In this document: piece by piece, positions 10,936 through 21,442 of the stretch | Layout: each line of letters opens with the position of its first letter | Numbering within the stretch: the stretch's first letter is position 1 | Source of the DNA: Agriotes lineatus | Taxonomy: Eukaryota > Arthropoda > Insecta > Coleoptera > Elateridae | Reading direction: 5' to 3' | DNA length: 64,000 nt | Assembly: GCA_940337035.1 (NCBI GenBank) | Contig: CALNHX010000270.1 | Span: forward strand, 1-64,000 | Program-made: the position numbers and the translations under genes | The notes under the pieces: model-generated | Databases searched by the model: none | What the model was told of the DNA's origin: nothing | Seen by the model: only the letters and a program-made list of their open reading frames with translations

Positions 10936-12744
10936 CTACCATAAAGTTCAGTATCTTATTTCTGTGTATACATTATTTACCTGCATGTAGTATAAATAAT
11001 GTCACTTCGATAGAGCTATATACATATCTCGTTATTGGTACAATATTTTATGGTTTGCGGAAAGTTCGTTCCCCACATTTCGTTCCCTACATTTCGTACC
11101 CCACATTTCGTTCCAGGGATATTTCGTCTCTCCACATCTCGTACCCGGAAACTTCGTTCCCGAGCGAGCTCAATTTGTCTCCTAGATTACACGGTGTTGA
11201 AAAACGAGTACAGCGATCGGAATGCAGTTAGAAAATGAAAGATATTTTAATTAATTAATTTATTATAATAAACTGATAAGAACTATATACAGTATGCCCC
11301 GGGATTGAGTTTACAAGAGGAAACTAAATTTTATTTTTAGTTTATCAAAGAGCATATGCTCTTTGGTTTTACATAAAAATGTTATAGGAATTATAATTCC
11401 TGCTTGGTTTGTAGAGAAATTTAAGAAAATTTTCAGTTTTTCAAAAACAAGTTGGCCTTGACAGTTAAGCAAAAAATATTTTCTTTTCAGGTAAACTACT
11501 TTTTTTGTTCATGATACGGCAAAATATTACTAAGAAAAGTTGTTCAGAATGAGAAATTATGGCCCTATAAAAAATATCAGGAATATACGTACTTAGATTA
11601 AACCGTAATTTTTAATAAATGCAATTTATTTTGTTCTTATAATATAAATTAATTAAAATAGCTTTTATTTTCTAACTGTATTCCGATCGCTGCACTCGTT
11701 TTTAAACACCCTGTAATCTAGGAAACAAATTGAGCTCGCCCGGGAACGAAGTTTCCGGGTACGAGATGTGGGGAGACGAAATATCCCCGGAATTAAATGT
11801 GGGGTACGAAATGTAGGGAACGAAATGTGAGGAACGAACTTTCCGTATCCCATATTTTATAGCTTATCAAAGAGCCTGCGTTTCATTCAGATAATGTTGA
11901 GATACTTAGATTTGCGAGCTGTTGAATAAGCAAGATGGTGGCGCCCATATTCGGGTTTGATTAGTTTAGTGTTAACCCATCCCTTCCTTTGGAGTAGCTT
12001 AGCTAGCCCGTTCTATGCTATTGATTACGGGACTGTTTCGGGCATTCACTGCTCGCTATATTGCTGATATTTAAGTGAAATATTACTCTAGTTGGTATAG
12101 TTTAATGTTTCAAACGATGCTGATAAAGTTGTTATAAACACTCTTTCAGAAAGAGGCTTAAAGTTCCTAAGAAAGAAAATCAGTGAGAAGTCTCTAAATA
12201 TGCTAGATCAGAGGTAAAAGTTTCCTAATGGAAAGAAAAGGAACACCCTAGAATATGATGAGTTAAACAAAATCGAAAACAAATTAAAGAAGATGGAAGA
12301 CGATATTATGATAGCAAAATAGAAGCAATAATAGAAAATAATAGTGGTATTAGAAGTCAGCACCTACACTGGGTAGAAAAAAGATGATCATGCTAACGAT
12401 TAAAATTAAAGCTTTTCTGACACAACTAGTAAAGTAACCATTGTCAAGAAAGTAATTAATGTGAATTCGTAGAACTTTCCCAAAATAGAAGACGAAAAAT
12501 AACCGTAATTTAAAAAAAATTACAGAAATAATGTCCTTGGCAAATACGGAATAATGCCAGAATTACTAAAAGAAGGACATGAAGTAATCCTGGTCACTAA
12601 ACATTTTAATTGAAAAACTCTGTTTCAAGTGGAACTACCCAATGATTGTACGACGCCCTAACTATACCCTCATTTAAAAAGGAGGTGCAGATTTTCTAAT
12701 CTCAGGTGTGGCAAAAATTGAACAACTGCTGAAAAAACTACTTT
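10936..12744 (+). mobile_element. RTE-like LINE 5' region, copy A (interrupted)
   Basis: This stretch matches 13752-14865 through most of its length, starting near CAGTATCTTA and including a shared leader (AGAGCCTGCGTTT, GCGAGCTGTTGAATA). Further on, fragments of a reverse-transcriptase linker can be read through frame breaks, with the KYGIMPELLKEG-like block near 12540-12580. That block is typical of RTE-type LINEs (KAPGxDGIPxELLK). The copy is split by an 800-bp DNA element at 11052-11851. It ends around 12744, where Jockey-like ORF1 sequence starts. No intact ORF remains. Confidence 0.6.
11052..11851. mobile_element. Long-TIR non-autonomous DNA transposon with 14-bp periodic ends (MULE-like)
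   Basis: The 800-bp element has terminal inverted repeats of about 210 bp, roughly 90 percent identical by eye (left arm 11052-11265, right arm 11640-11851). The target is duplicated as ATATTTTAT (11043-11051 and 11852-11860), and copy B of the surrounding LINE carries the empty site. Within each arm a ~14-bp motif (ATTTCGTTCCCCAC and variants) is repeated about six times in tandem. No transposase is encoded; the 370-bp centre is AT-rich. A 9-bp duplication and long TIRs fit Mutator-like elements, but the motor family is inferred. Confidence 0.75.
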
Positions 12745-13208
12745 ACCAATGTTCTACCTCGAGCTTGACCCTCAAGAAAACAATAAATCAGTTTATGATT
12801 TAAAATACCTTTAACATTGTAATATTAAAACTGAGTCAGTCCGGCTAATAAGAACTATACCTCAATGTCCAAATTGCTTACGCCTGGGGCACACTAAGAG
12901 ATACTGTACTCACAGTCAAAGATACATCAAATGTAGAAAATTCCACAGTAATAAACTGTGTGGCGTAAATAAAAGAGTTCAGTTGAAATGTGCGCTTTTC
13001 AGTGGTAAACACCCTGCCAACTATAAAGGCTGTAAAGTCTATTAAAAACTCCAGCAGAGTAAATATCCTGCTCTGCCACCTAAAATTGCGTCTACGACTC
13101 AGCAGGCCACCTCTACAAATACCAAAAAAGTGTCTGAAAATGTTTCTTTCGCTTCTACTTTCAAAGGCTATAAAATTGGCAAGCAAACATCAGTTGAAGA
13201 TAGTACTA
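12745..13208 (+). pseudogene. Jockey-like LINE ORF1 fragment (Gag-like zinc knuckles)
   Basis: The stretch encodes the C-terminal part of a LINE ORF1 nucleic-acid-binding protein, with frame breaks. A segment like FYLELDPQENN precedes zinc-knuckle blocks CPNCLRLGHTKRYC and CRKFHSNKLC, then a HPANYKGCKVY segment, a hallmark of Jockey-type ORF1 proteins. The 5' half is missing, and the sequence joins the end of the RTE-like copy A at about 12744. It is interrupted by a SINE after 13208 and resumes at 13557. Some cysteines of the knuckles are lost, so it is not functional. Confidence 0.75.
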
Positions 13209-13544
13209 GTAGTAGTAGTATTGTTATTGGGGAGACTCTAGCTAGCAAGTTTTTTTTGCCAACCCCATGAACAAGGTCTAGGCATGCAGAGTACCAGGTA
13301 CCTTAGTCCTACTTACAATTTTGCCGAGACTAAGGAGTTCCAACTCTAGCAAGGGATCTTTTACATGCTACACATCCTAGTAACATGGGACCCACGGTTT
13401 TACATCACTTCCGAATGATGGCATTCTGTAGAGGTGTTCATCCGCATTTTTTTATTTTTAAAAGCCTCACCGGGATCGGGAATCGAACTCTCGACCCTTA
13501 GATCAGTAGCCAGAATGCTTACCACTGAGCTATGGAGCCCGGCT
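13209..13544 (-). mobile_element. tRNA-derived SINE inserted in LINE ORF1
   Basis: On the reverse strand the element starts at 13544 with a tRNA-like head containing box A (TAGCTCAGTGGTAAGC) and box B (GGTCGAGAGTTCGATTCC). It continues through a ~230-bp unrelated body and ends in a short ACT-rich tail. A 12-bp target duplication AAGATAGTACTA lies at 13197-13208 and 13545-13556. The head keeps both internal RNA polymerase III promoter boxes, but the rest is not a folded tRNA, so this is a SINE and not a tRNA gene. Confidence 0.85.
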
Positions 13545-13556
13545 AAGATAGTACTA

Positions 13557-13751
13557 AGTTATCTAGTAATAGGTTAGACAGAATTGAATGATTAATCGAG
13601 AAAATGGGTGAAAGGATAGATACAATGATGACAATCATGACAAAACTCCTCAGTAAACTAAATTAATGGCAAAACGCCTTAAAATTGCTAGTTGTAATGC
13701 TAATGGTTTAGTAAATCATAAGCCAGAAGTCTCTGCTTTCATAAAGTCACG
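13557..13751 (+). pseudogene. Jockey-like LINE: end of ORF1 and start of ORF2 (endonuclease)
   Basis: After the SINE, ORF1 resumes for some 30 codons and stops just before 13666. There an ATG opens ORF2: MAKRLKIASCNANGL matches the N-terminus of the apurinic-type endonuclease of Jockey LINEs, including the conserved W/C-N-A-N-G-L block. ORF2 is cut after about 28 codons (ending FIKS) by the RTE-like copy B. The rest of the endonuclease is missing; the frame is picked up again only in the RT linker after about 14,950. Confidence 0.75.
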
Positions 13752-14865
13752 AATATAACTACCAGAAAACTCAGTATCTTAGTTCGGTGTAGTCAATGCA
13801 ATGTCACTTTAATAGCGTTGTATATACATGTCTCGCTATTGGTACAATATGTTATAGCTTATGAAAGAGCCTGCGTTTGATTAAGATAATGTTGAGATAT
13901 TTAGATTTGCGAGCTGTTGAATAAACAAGTTGGTAGCACTCATATTCGGTTTTGATCAGTTTAGTTTCAATCCATCCCTTTCTTCGGAGTAGCTTAGCCA
14001 GGCCGGTGTATGCTATTGATTACGGGACTGTTTTGGGCGTTCACTGCTCGCTATCCTGCTGATATTTAAGTGCAAGATTATTGTAGTTATAAATACGCTT
14101 CTAGAAACGGAGCTTAAAGTTGCTAGGAAAGAGAAAATAGAAAAAGAAAATTAGTGAGAAGTCTCTAAAAATTAGATCAGAGAGGAAGGTTCGCTAATGA
14201 AGACAAAATAAACACCGTAGAATATGCTGAGTTAAACGAAATAATTCGAAAACAAATTAAAGAGGTCACTACTATGATAACAAAATAGAAGAAATAATAG
14301 AAAATAATCGTGGTATTAGAAGTTTAGCACCTACACTTGATAAAAAAGATCATACTGAGACGATTAAAATGAGGAAGTAAGAAATATACCGGTAAAAATA
14401 CAATCGCAGAAAAATTCTATAGCAACTTGTACAGTTCTCAAGTAAACTCTTCTGACACAACTAGTAAAATAACCATTGCCAAGAAAATAATTAATGTGAA
14501 CTCGGAGAAACTTTCCGAAATAGAAAAACACGAAATGTAACTGTAATTTTAAAAAATTGACAGAAATAAAGCACATGGCAAATACGGAATAACGCCAGAA
14601 TTACTAAAAGAAAGAAACGAAGCAATTCTGCAATCACTAAAAATTTTACTAAACAAATGTCTGTTTCAAGCGGAAATACCCAATGAATGGTACGACGCAG
14701 GTGCAAGTTTGCTAATCTTAAATGTGGAAAAATTAAAGAGTTTACTAAAACCCTTAATAATAATACAAACATTATATATAAATTATTAACAAAGATGAAA
14801 TTAAACAACAAAAGATTAAGGAACCGCTGTTTCGTATCTTAAATTACATGGTGTAGAGTTCCACA
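13752..14865 (+). mobile_element. RTE-like LINE 5' region, copy B
   Basis: This is the second copy of the segment at 10936-12744. It retains the uninterrupted site (CAATATGTTATAGCTTATG) where copy A holds the 800-bp long-TIR element. Shared landmarks are AGAGCCTGCGTTTGATTAAG, GCGAGCTGTTGAATAAACAA and the KYGITPELLKERNEAILQ block (near 14577-14630). That block is a degraded RTE-type linker and RT start, followed by an LLNKCLFQ segment. Many frameshifts are present. It sits inside the Jockey-like LINE, between its ORF2 start and its RT. Confidence 0.6.
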
Positions 14866-14949
14866 CATCAGTTGAAACAAGATCGCAGTTTCCGTGTAGT
14901 TATAAAAAATCAGCTTGTTACAACGAATACGACAGAAAAGATCAAAGAA

Positions 14950-16260
14950 TTTGAAGATTTTAAACCAAGCAAAACCATAAATATAATAAAACAGAACTTA
15001 AATCTAAAAAAGGCATTTGTTACGATCCCATTCTGGTAAAATAATTAAACTATTATCAGAAAAGTAGTGACCAGAAACGTATTTAATGTAATATTGAGAA
15101 TTGGACACTTCCCATTCTAGTGAAAGCTTGCCCAGATAATTCTTGCGTCAAAGTCTGGAAAACTCGTTGAACAGGTGACATCGTATATACCAATCAGTTT
15201 GTTGCCCATGCTATCTAAGATTTTTTTAAAACTGTTCCTAAAGAGATTGAAACCCCAACTTGATAACCTAACACCAATTTGGTTTTTTCGAGGAGCATGC
15301 GACCATTGAGCAGGTGTATCGTTTAGTAAAGCAAATTAACAACTCTTTTGAGGCTAAGAGATATTGTTTAGCTGCTTTTCTGGATGTTACTATCCCTTTT
15401 GATATGATTTGGTACCCGGAACTACTAAGCAAGTTAAAAATTCAATTCCCAACCCCATTCCACCAAGTGTTGGAATCCTATTTAAGCAAGCGATTTTTTA
15501 TGATGAAGTATAAAAAAAAGATCACAGACCTTTGCCCCACTAAATTTGACGTACCCTAGAGCAGTGTTCTCAAGCCTGTCTTCTATCTGTTGTTCACAGC
15601 AGACATATCCGAAACACCCAACACCTTCACTGCAACATTTGCCGATGACACCACCATATTGGTAGTTAGCGATATCCCAAGATTTGCACCTGAGAAAGTT
15701 CAAGGCGCTCTCAATAACATAGAATTTTGGTTAAAGACTTGACAAATCAAAGTTTTTGAAGCAAAATCGCAGCATGTCACCTTCTTCCTTTGCAGAGAGA
15801 TATGTTCAGTTGTTACCCACAACGGAGATCAACTGTTACAATCCGATAATGCCAAGTACCTCGGAGAGTACCTCGACAGGTGATTATATTGGAAAGAACG
15901 TATTTCTAAGAGGAAAAGATTTAGCCTGAAATTTTCCAAATTATACTGGTTTATCGGATGTAAATCAAAACTTGTGTTCTGTACAAAGTGATTTTAAAGC
16001 CAGTACGAACGTATGGTGTGCAACTGTGGCGTGCCGCGAGTGCTACAAACTTGAAACACAAACAGGTTCAGCAAGAAACCCTTCCAAAAATAACTTGCAC
16101 GTTGGTTTGTCAGTAACGAGACTACAGACGGCGATCTAAAAATCTCTGATGTTTTAAAAGTAACTAAATGTGTGAGTATCTCTCGCGTCTTAAAGTGCAT
16201 CCTAATATAGTGTGAGCAAAAAGAAAATACTTGAAAGATGCATTTTTCGTGTAAATTATA
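14950..16260 (+). pseudogene. Jockey-like LINE ORF2, reverse transcriptase part
   Basis: This is a degraded non-LTR reverse transcriptase readable across several frames. In order come a KTINIIKQNLNLKKA linker, a PISLLPMLSKIF block (about 15180-15230), AAFLDVTIPFDMIWYPELLSKL (15380-15440, with the A-F-D catalytic region altered), a VLKPVFYLLFTADI segment and FADDTTILVVSD with both RT aspartates (about 15640-15670), then a C-terminal tail to about 16200. Stops and frameshifts make it a pseudogene. It is the continuation of the LINE whose ORF1 and ORF2 start lie at 12745-13751. Confidence 0.75.
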
Positions 16261-16434
16261 GCTCCAAAAAATTATACCTAATCGTTCTTACTGAGATTCT
16301 ATAAACAGTTGTCGACAGTGGCCAATATCACTGAATCGAAGCCCAGAGCTGAACGAGATTCAAAGGGTCAAATCTTAATCCTGGATCGCTTAGCCCATCT
16401 CTACAACGAATATCTCCCAAGGCGACTCTTGCCC

Positions 16435-16620
16435 AAGGTCAAATTGTCCGCATTTTTGTCTTCCCGATTGGCCTCTCTGAGGGGTTCGCTACGTACCCCC
16501 GGTCAAATTTTCATATCTTTGACGTTTCAACGAACATCTTCGAAGATCACTCGAGCACCAGATCATATTTTCACATATTTAGAGTTCCAACGAACACCTC
16601 CTAGTATTACTCTTGTTGAT
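16435..16620. repeat. Degenerate ~60-bp tandem repeats, cluster 1
   Basis: About three units begin with variants of CCCAAGGTCAAATTTTC and contain variants of CGAACATCTTCGAAGATCAC. The same unit recurs in cluster 2 at 18145-18375. Units are strongly diverged. Confidence 0.6.
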
Positions 16621-18144
16621 GTAATTGCGTTTCGAGACTCCCGCTTTTTCATTTTGAATATCAGCATTTCCCTCATCTTTAAGCACATTTGGCTAACGTT
16701 TAGTGCAAATCCATGCAGCTGGAGACACATGTTACGCTCAGTTGACGAGACTGCAGTTTTCCCATTGCAAACACTTTTGGTAGCCGCCTATAGTGGGCTA
16801 GGGTTGCTGCTTTTAGGGACGCCTTATCCTACTGGTCTAATTGGCACCGGGCAGCCTCCGCTCACAAGCAAGTCTGAACATGTTGATCCCAGCGGACCGC
16901 ATAGGCGGGTAAATTCTTACGACATATGCTGCAATCCAGACGTTCTATGTGAGTTAGACAAAGTCTGATAGCGATGTGCTCTGTCGTCTCCTCCCTCCTC
17001 CGGCCGCGTTTTTCGCGCATTATTCATCTGACGTTATTACGAACAGGCGGAAGAAAGCTAGTTGTTCGTGAATCTTTCCTTAAATCCGGGAGAGAGTTAC
17101 CCTTTTGTTGGGCACTGTGTAATAGAGCCAACAAATCTTCTTTGTCGTGTAGATGCATTTATTTTGCAAATAACGTTCTTCAGCGGATTTCTACAAGAGA
17201 GGTTTTACGTGCCAACTATAATGAGTGTGGTATTTAGTCGTCGAATTACGCTCTTTAATACTTGCTTGCGCAAGTATCTCCACGCCGTGCCCAGCAATTG
17301 GAGTTCATCTCCTGCTATTGTATCATTCGTAACTGATTTGCGTCACATACCGTAGAAGCAATTTCCGCCTGCAAACTCCATGTTCGTTATGAGACTTCAG
17401 CTGCATCAATCAAACGCATCTTCGAACACTAAAAAGATATTGTGAACTAGTTTATACTCTGCAATTTAAATTATACAGTGATGTGCCTTTATCGACATTT
17501 AGTGACATAGTTTCATTATTGCATCTGCTATATTTAGAACTGGTATGCGTGACCTAAATTTATAGTAAGCCGTAGCTATTTTTAGCCACACTGTTCTGTT
17601 TTTTGTGATCTATTTACCACTGCTAACTTAAACGCAGGGGGTGGACCCCTGTGTGGCACATTTGATTTAAAATTAAATAATTATTAATACTAATCCCCTC
17701 TTATACTATTCATGTCAAGTATTTACATGCATATTTAATTTTAATAGCTTCAATTTGCGTCTAAGTTCCTTACCTTTTGTTTGTGTTATTTGTATGTGCT
17801 TGTTTATTTACCATGTGTTATTCTTTTCTTTGGTGTATGTTGCTTGCAAGGTATCTTGACCTATGCAAGAAAGGTAGATCCAAAAACAATTTGGACAGCT
17901 CGCGGATCAAATTGATCAATTCTTTCAATAAAATCCGTGCCGCCTACCCTCCCCCCTGTATTTTGGTTATGACGAAGATCTATTGTGGCATTGTCGCCCT
18001 AAGCTGCGTCGTGTCGAATCAAGCCTCCTTCCTCTCCCACTGAGTTTCAGCCGGTCAACTCTGCTACAGGGCGTAATTAGGGTGAGCTTTGCTTTTGTGT
18101 ATTAAAGTGTCTTAACGACTCATTTAGACTGTAACAATCTTGTC

Positions 18145-18375
18145 CCAGGTCAAATTTCCCACATCTCTGTGGTGCCGACAAACATCTGCGAAGGTCATAC
18201 GTGCTTCAGGTAAAAATTTTCGCACTTCTGTAGCTTTGACAAATACCATGCCCAAGGAAAATTTCCAGAATATCTGTCCTTGTGATAAACATCTCCGAGG
18301 TTGACTGTGGTCCAGGTAAAATTTTCCATACCTTTGTTGTTCTGCCGAAAATCTTCGAAGGTCTGTCTGTGTAAC
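18145..18375. repeat. Degenerate ~60-bp tandem repeats, cluster 2
   Basis: About four units share CCAGGTCAAATTTTCC, a CTTTGTGGT-like core and GACAAACATCTTCGAAGGTC. They are related to cluster 1, about 1.6 kb upstream in the same orientation. Confidence 0.6.
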
Positions 18376-19918
18376 ATGTGTCTTTTAGCCGGAAGAAGTT
18401 CAGGGGGTTTTGTGAATATGCTTGTGCGGAATTATTGTTTTACCTATGACCATTATTGCTTCCAGGTCTTGGTGATCTGGCTATAGAAGAACTTTGCGTT
18501 TGTACGCCCCACACGCACCTTTATTGTTACTTCTTCCCTACAAACAAATCTCTTGTTTAAACAAATTCTTTTTATATTCAAAATTAATATTTATCCTAAA
18601 TTGTTCAAAAACGTCACAAGCGCAGCACTGTCTAACCTTTATAAAAACAAGCTGGTTTTCTCCACAATTTGTCTTTAAATCTCTAGAAATGCGTAACCAT
18701 TTTAAGGTTATTTATCCAGTGTCTCTGTATAATTCGCCCTGTTAGTTAGTTTATATATACATTTGTAATAATAACCTTAACCTTTACGGTACTAACACTT
18801 TTTTAGTTCATGTAGTTACCGACAGGAGTCCTTTAGTTACCCTATCCATTTTCCATGTTTTTCTTTTAAAAAACCCAGTGATTTTTTTAAATTTATTATT
18901 TATATTAGGAGGTTAATGTATTAAAAAACTAGAGTAACAGGTATTGCGGAAATGGTATTACCGGTTAACTATGACACATCAAACAGGTTTTAATAGGCAA
19001 AATCACCAAAGGCGGGTTATTTACCTATCGGTTTTAAAACTATAACAGTTTATACTCTGCTATAGCATACATTGACAAATGATGATAAACTACAAACATT
19101 GGTTAGAGTAATTACAAATTTACCAACTGAGTTGTTAATTACACATTTTACGAACAGGGGTCATTGAACAACTTTACTGCAGTTTTTATTTATTTTGTAC
19201 ATTATTAATACAAAATCTGTCACTTTTATACCTGCGTGCTACAAATACAAAAGTATTTAACTATTAGTATTCTAATGGTTTGTAACGCCCCATTAAATTT
19301 TTTGGATTTCTTATAATAGATTACGCCCTTAGAATTTTGGCGTTAGCATCTCTAATTTATTAGTACACAACTGCCATCTTCATTTTGCGAGCGCTTCAGC
19401 CAGGAAAATGTTTAATTTGGGATGCGCTCACCTTCCGATAACATGCAGGTCGCCAAATTTTTTAACACTGGCGTTCCTTTCCGCCTAGCATTTGAAACGA
19501 GGGGTCGTATTCGGGAAATTCCACTCGTGGCCCACTGGGATCTGTTTCCACGTGTACCTCGACTTCAAGTAAGCCGAATATTTAGCGATGACAAGATGCT
19601 TTCGCTTGCAGCCTCTTGTGCGAGTTTAAATTTTAAGCCGCACCCATTAACTTTGGCGCATTATTCATCGTTGGGTAAGCACATGTTGGTTTATTAGAGT
19701 TCAGTTCTAATTAATTAAATGGGAATTAGGCTTTTATTGTACATTTTTATCGCTGCATCATTATACTGCACTTTGCTTCCTGCACGCTCCTGGAAGACGC
19801 GCTAGGAAACATTTTCCATACGCTAAATTTTTCCTGCGTTGGAGACCTGTGTCGAAGCGTTCCAGATTGCCACGCAGTAAGTACACGCTGTTTTTGCTAA
19901 CTTTAGTGGACTTGCTAT

Positions 19919-20096
19919 TGTAGGATCCCACCTCCTCGGCGAGCGGGACGCGCAGGCGCGAGTTAGTTCGAGGTTCAAGATGGCGTAACGACGACGCACA
20001 TATATCTGTCATACCTATCTGTTTGTATTGAAACGAGTTCTTAATAAATAATTAATACTGTCGGTGTTGTGTTTGTGTAAATAAGACGACGCTACA
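19919..20096 (+). repeat. 5' LTR of the gypsy element
   Basis: 178 bp, TG...CA ends, identical to the LTR at 24731-24908. It contains an AATAAA at about 20043. The left flank is CTAT. Confidence 0.95.
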
Positions 20097-20100
20097 GCTC

Positions 20101-20115
20101 TCAGAAGTGGGATTT
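20101..20115 (+). promoter_or_regulatory. Candidate primer-binding site, leucine tRNA
   Basis: TCAGAAGTGGGATTT begins four bases after the 5' LTR. It is complementary to the 3' part of insect leucine tRNAs (…AAATCCCACTTCTGA), though the bases that would pair with the CCA end and the last tRNA bases are not conserved. The match is from knowledge of the tRNA family and was not checked against a tRNA of this organism. Confidence 0.55.
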
Positions 20116-20266
20116 ACACAAGCCTTCCTGTTCGCCCCATCCAGACGACAATCGACCCCAAATAAGGGAATTCAAGCCACCCTGTCTGTAACGTTTACAG
20201 TCGCCGAGCGGTCCACTTGATTCCGTATAATACGTCGTAAGTGTTTAAGTAAATAGTATATAAAGC

Positions 20267-21442
20267 ATGTCTTATCGAAGCGCTAGTAGTTCGCCCGCGT
20301 CGCATGAATCGGTAACAGAGCCTCGTTTGGAATCTCCGCCGCGATCTACTCCGCCCCCGCGATCTGTGCCGCCATCATTTCGCGATTGCATCGATCTCCC
20401 TACAACTTCCTCGCAACAAAGTGCCGTGCCTGGTTTAATACACCCGACAACCTCAAATCCTGCACAATATATCCCAACTTCCCATAACTTTGGTTTATAT
20501 CCGCCTTTTAATAACATTCCGCAATATCAATCGATATTTCCGCCAGCCCCACTAGTACTGCCATCTACCGCGCATTTGCAACAAGCAACTGTGGTGTTAA
20601 ACCCTGCTATATCAGCGACAGCAGCGCAACAGTTTCCTGTAATGTGGAATACCGCTACTGCTACCACATCGCAGCTGCCTGTAATGCCGAACTCTACCAT
20701 ACCGGTTCTACCAACAATGCAGTCCTCTGCGATGTGGAACCCAGCTGATCAAGTGACACATGCGCCAACGCAACCAATTCGTAACGTTAGTTCTTCAGCT
20801 AGCGAACTGCTCCACATGCAAGAAGTTATTGCAGGACTGCAGCAACAAGTGGCGATCTTACAAACGAAAAACGAAGAGTTGTCGCGTGCAAGCGCGCATC
20901 AATTGCCTACTCTTTCGCATTCTCCATACCCGCAGTTCAATTATCCGCGATACGCTCCGGAAGCTCAACACGATCTGCTTGAATTCGACCCAGATTCGAG
21001 TTCCGTAAGTGTTGAACGATTTATAGCAAACATCGAAGACGTCAGATTGTTTTACAACCTCGATGACAGAAATACAATTATTCACGCAAAGCAAAAGTTA
21101 TGCGGTGCTGCAAAGCTGTGGATTAACACGGAACCAACTTTGTACTCATGGGACGCGTTTAAACTTCGCTTATTGCATAATTTTTCGAAACCGGTTCTGT
21201 CAGCCGACGTGCACGACAGACTTCGCGAAAGAAAGCAGCTACCCAAAGAATCTCTGCGTAGCTACGTTTATGAGATGAAATCTATGGGTTCCGGGTACCT
21301 CGACGAAGCCAGTATAATAAATTATGTAGTTCGTGGTTTAGCAGACGCAGGCCTGGCAGAACATTTCTTTACAAACGCGCCAACAACGGTCGCCGATTTT
21401 TTGCATAAATGCGAGAGCTACCTATCATTTAAAAAAATTTGA
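20267..21442 (+). CDS. gag: gag of the gypsy element, ends at in-frame TGA
   Basis: 391 codons from the first ATG after the LTR (170 bases downstream of it). The N-terminal half is a low-complexity region rich in Pro, Ser, Thr and Gln (to about residue 210) with a short Gln/Leu-rich possible coiled coil near residues 180-210. Residues 225-385 form a retrotransposon Gag (capsid-like) domain, recognisable by HAKQKLCGAAKLW, WDAFKLRLLHNF and the LRERKQLPKESL block. The frame ends with TGA at 21440-21442, directly after an A7 run. The zinc-knuckle region lies beyond the stop in the same frame, so the product made without readthrough lacks its nucleocapsid. Gag would form the particle that packages the element RNA. 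Confidence 0.9.
   Translation: MSYRSASSSPASHESVTEPRLESPPRSTPPPRSVPPSFRDCIDLPTTSSQQSAVPGLIHPTTSNPAQYIPTSHNFGLYPPFNNIPQYQSIFPPAPLVLPSTAHLQQATVVLNPAISATAAQQFPVMWNTATATTSQLPVMPNSTIPVLPTMQSSAMWNPADQVTHAPTQPIRNVSSSASELLHMQEVIAGLQQQVAILQTKNEELSRASAHQLPTLSHSPYPQFNYPRYAPEAQHDLLEFDPDSSSVSVERFIANIEDVRLFYNLDDRNTIIHAKQKLCGAAKLWINTEPTLYSWDAFKLRLLHNFSKPVLSADVHDRLRERKQLPKESLRSYVYEMKSMGSGYLDEASIINYVVRGLADAGLAEHFFTNAPTTVADFLHKCESYLSFKKI

Larger units (their letters stand above)
16261..19914. other. Unassigned repeat-bearing DNA between LINE and gypsy element
   Basis: No recognisable gene. A 219-codon open frame at 16309-16968 partly reads through tandem repeats of about 60 bp and has no recognisable domain, so I do not call it. 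The stretch holds two clusters of degenerate ~60-bp repeats (listed separately) and may be part of one large unidentified non-coding element. Confidence 0.5.

Noticed and set aside
16309..16968. 219-codon open frame on the plus strand
   Set aside because: It has no domain, reads through degenerate tandem repeats, and its composition changes abruptly; it looks like a chance frame.
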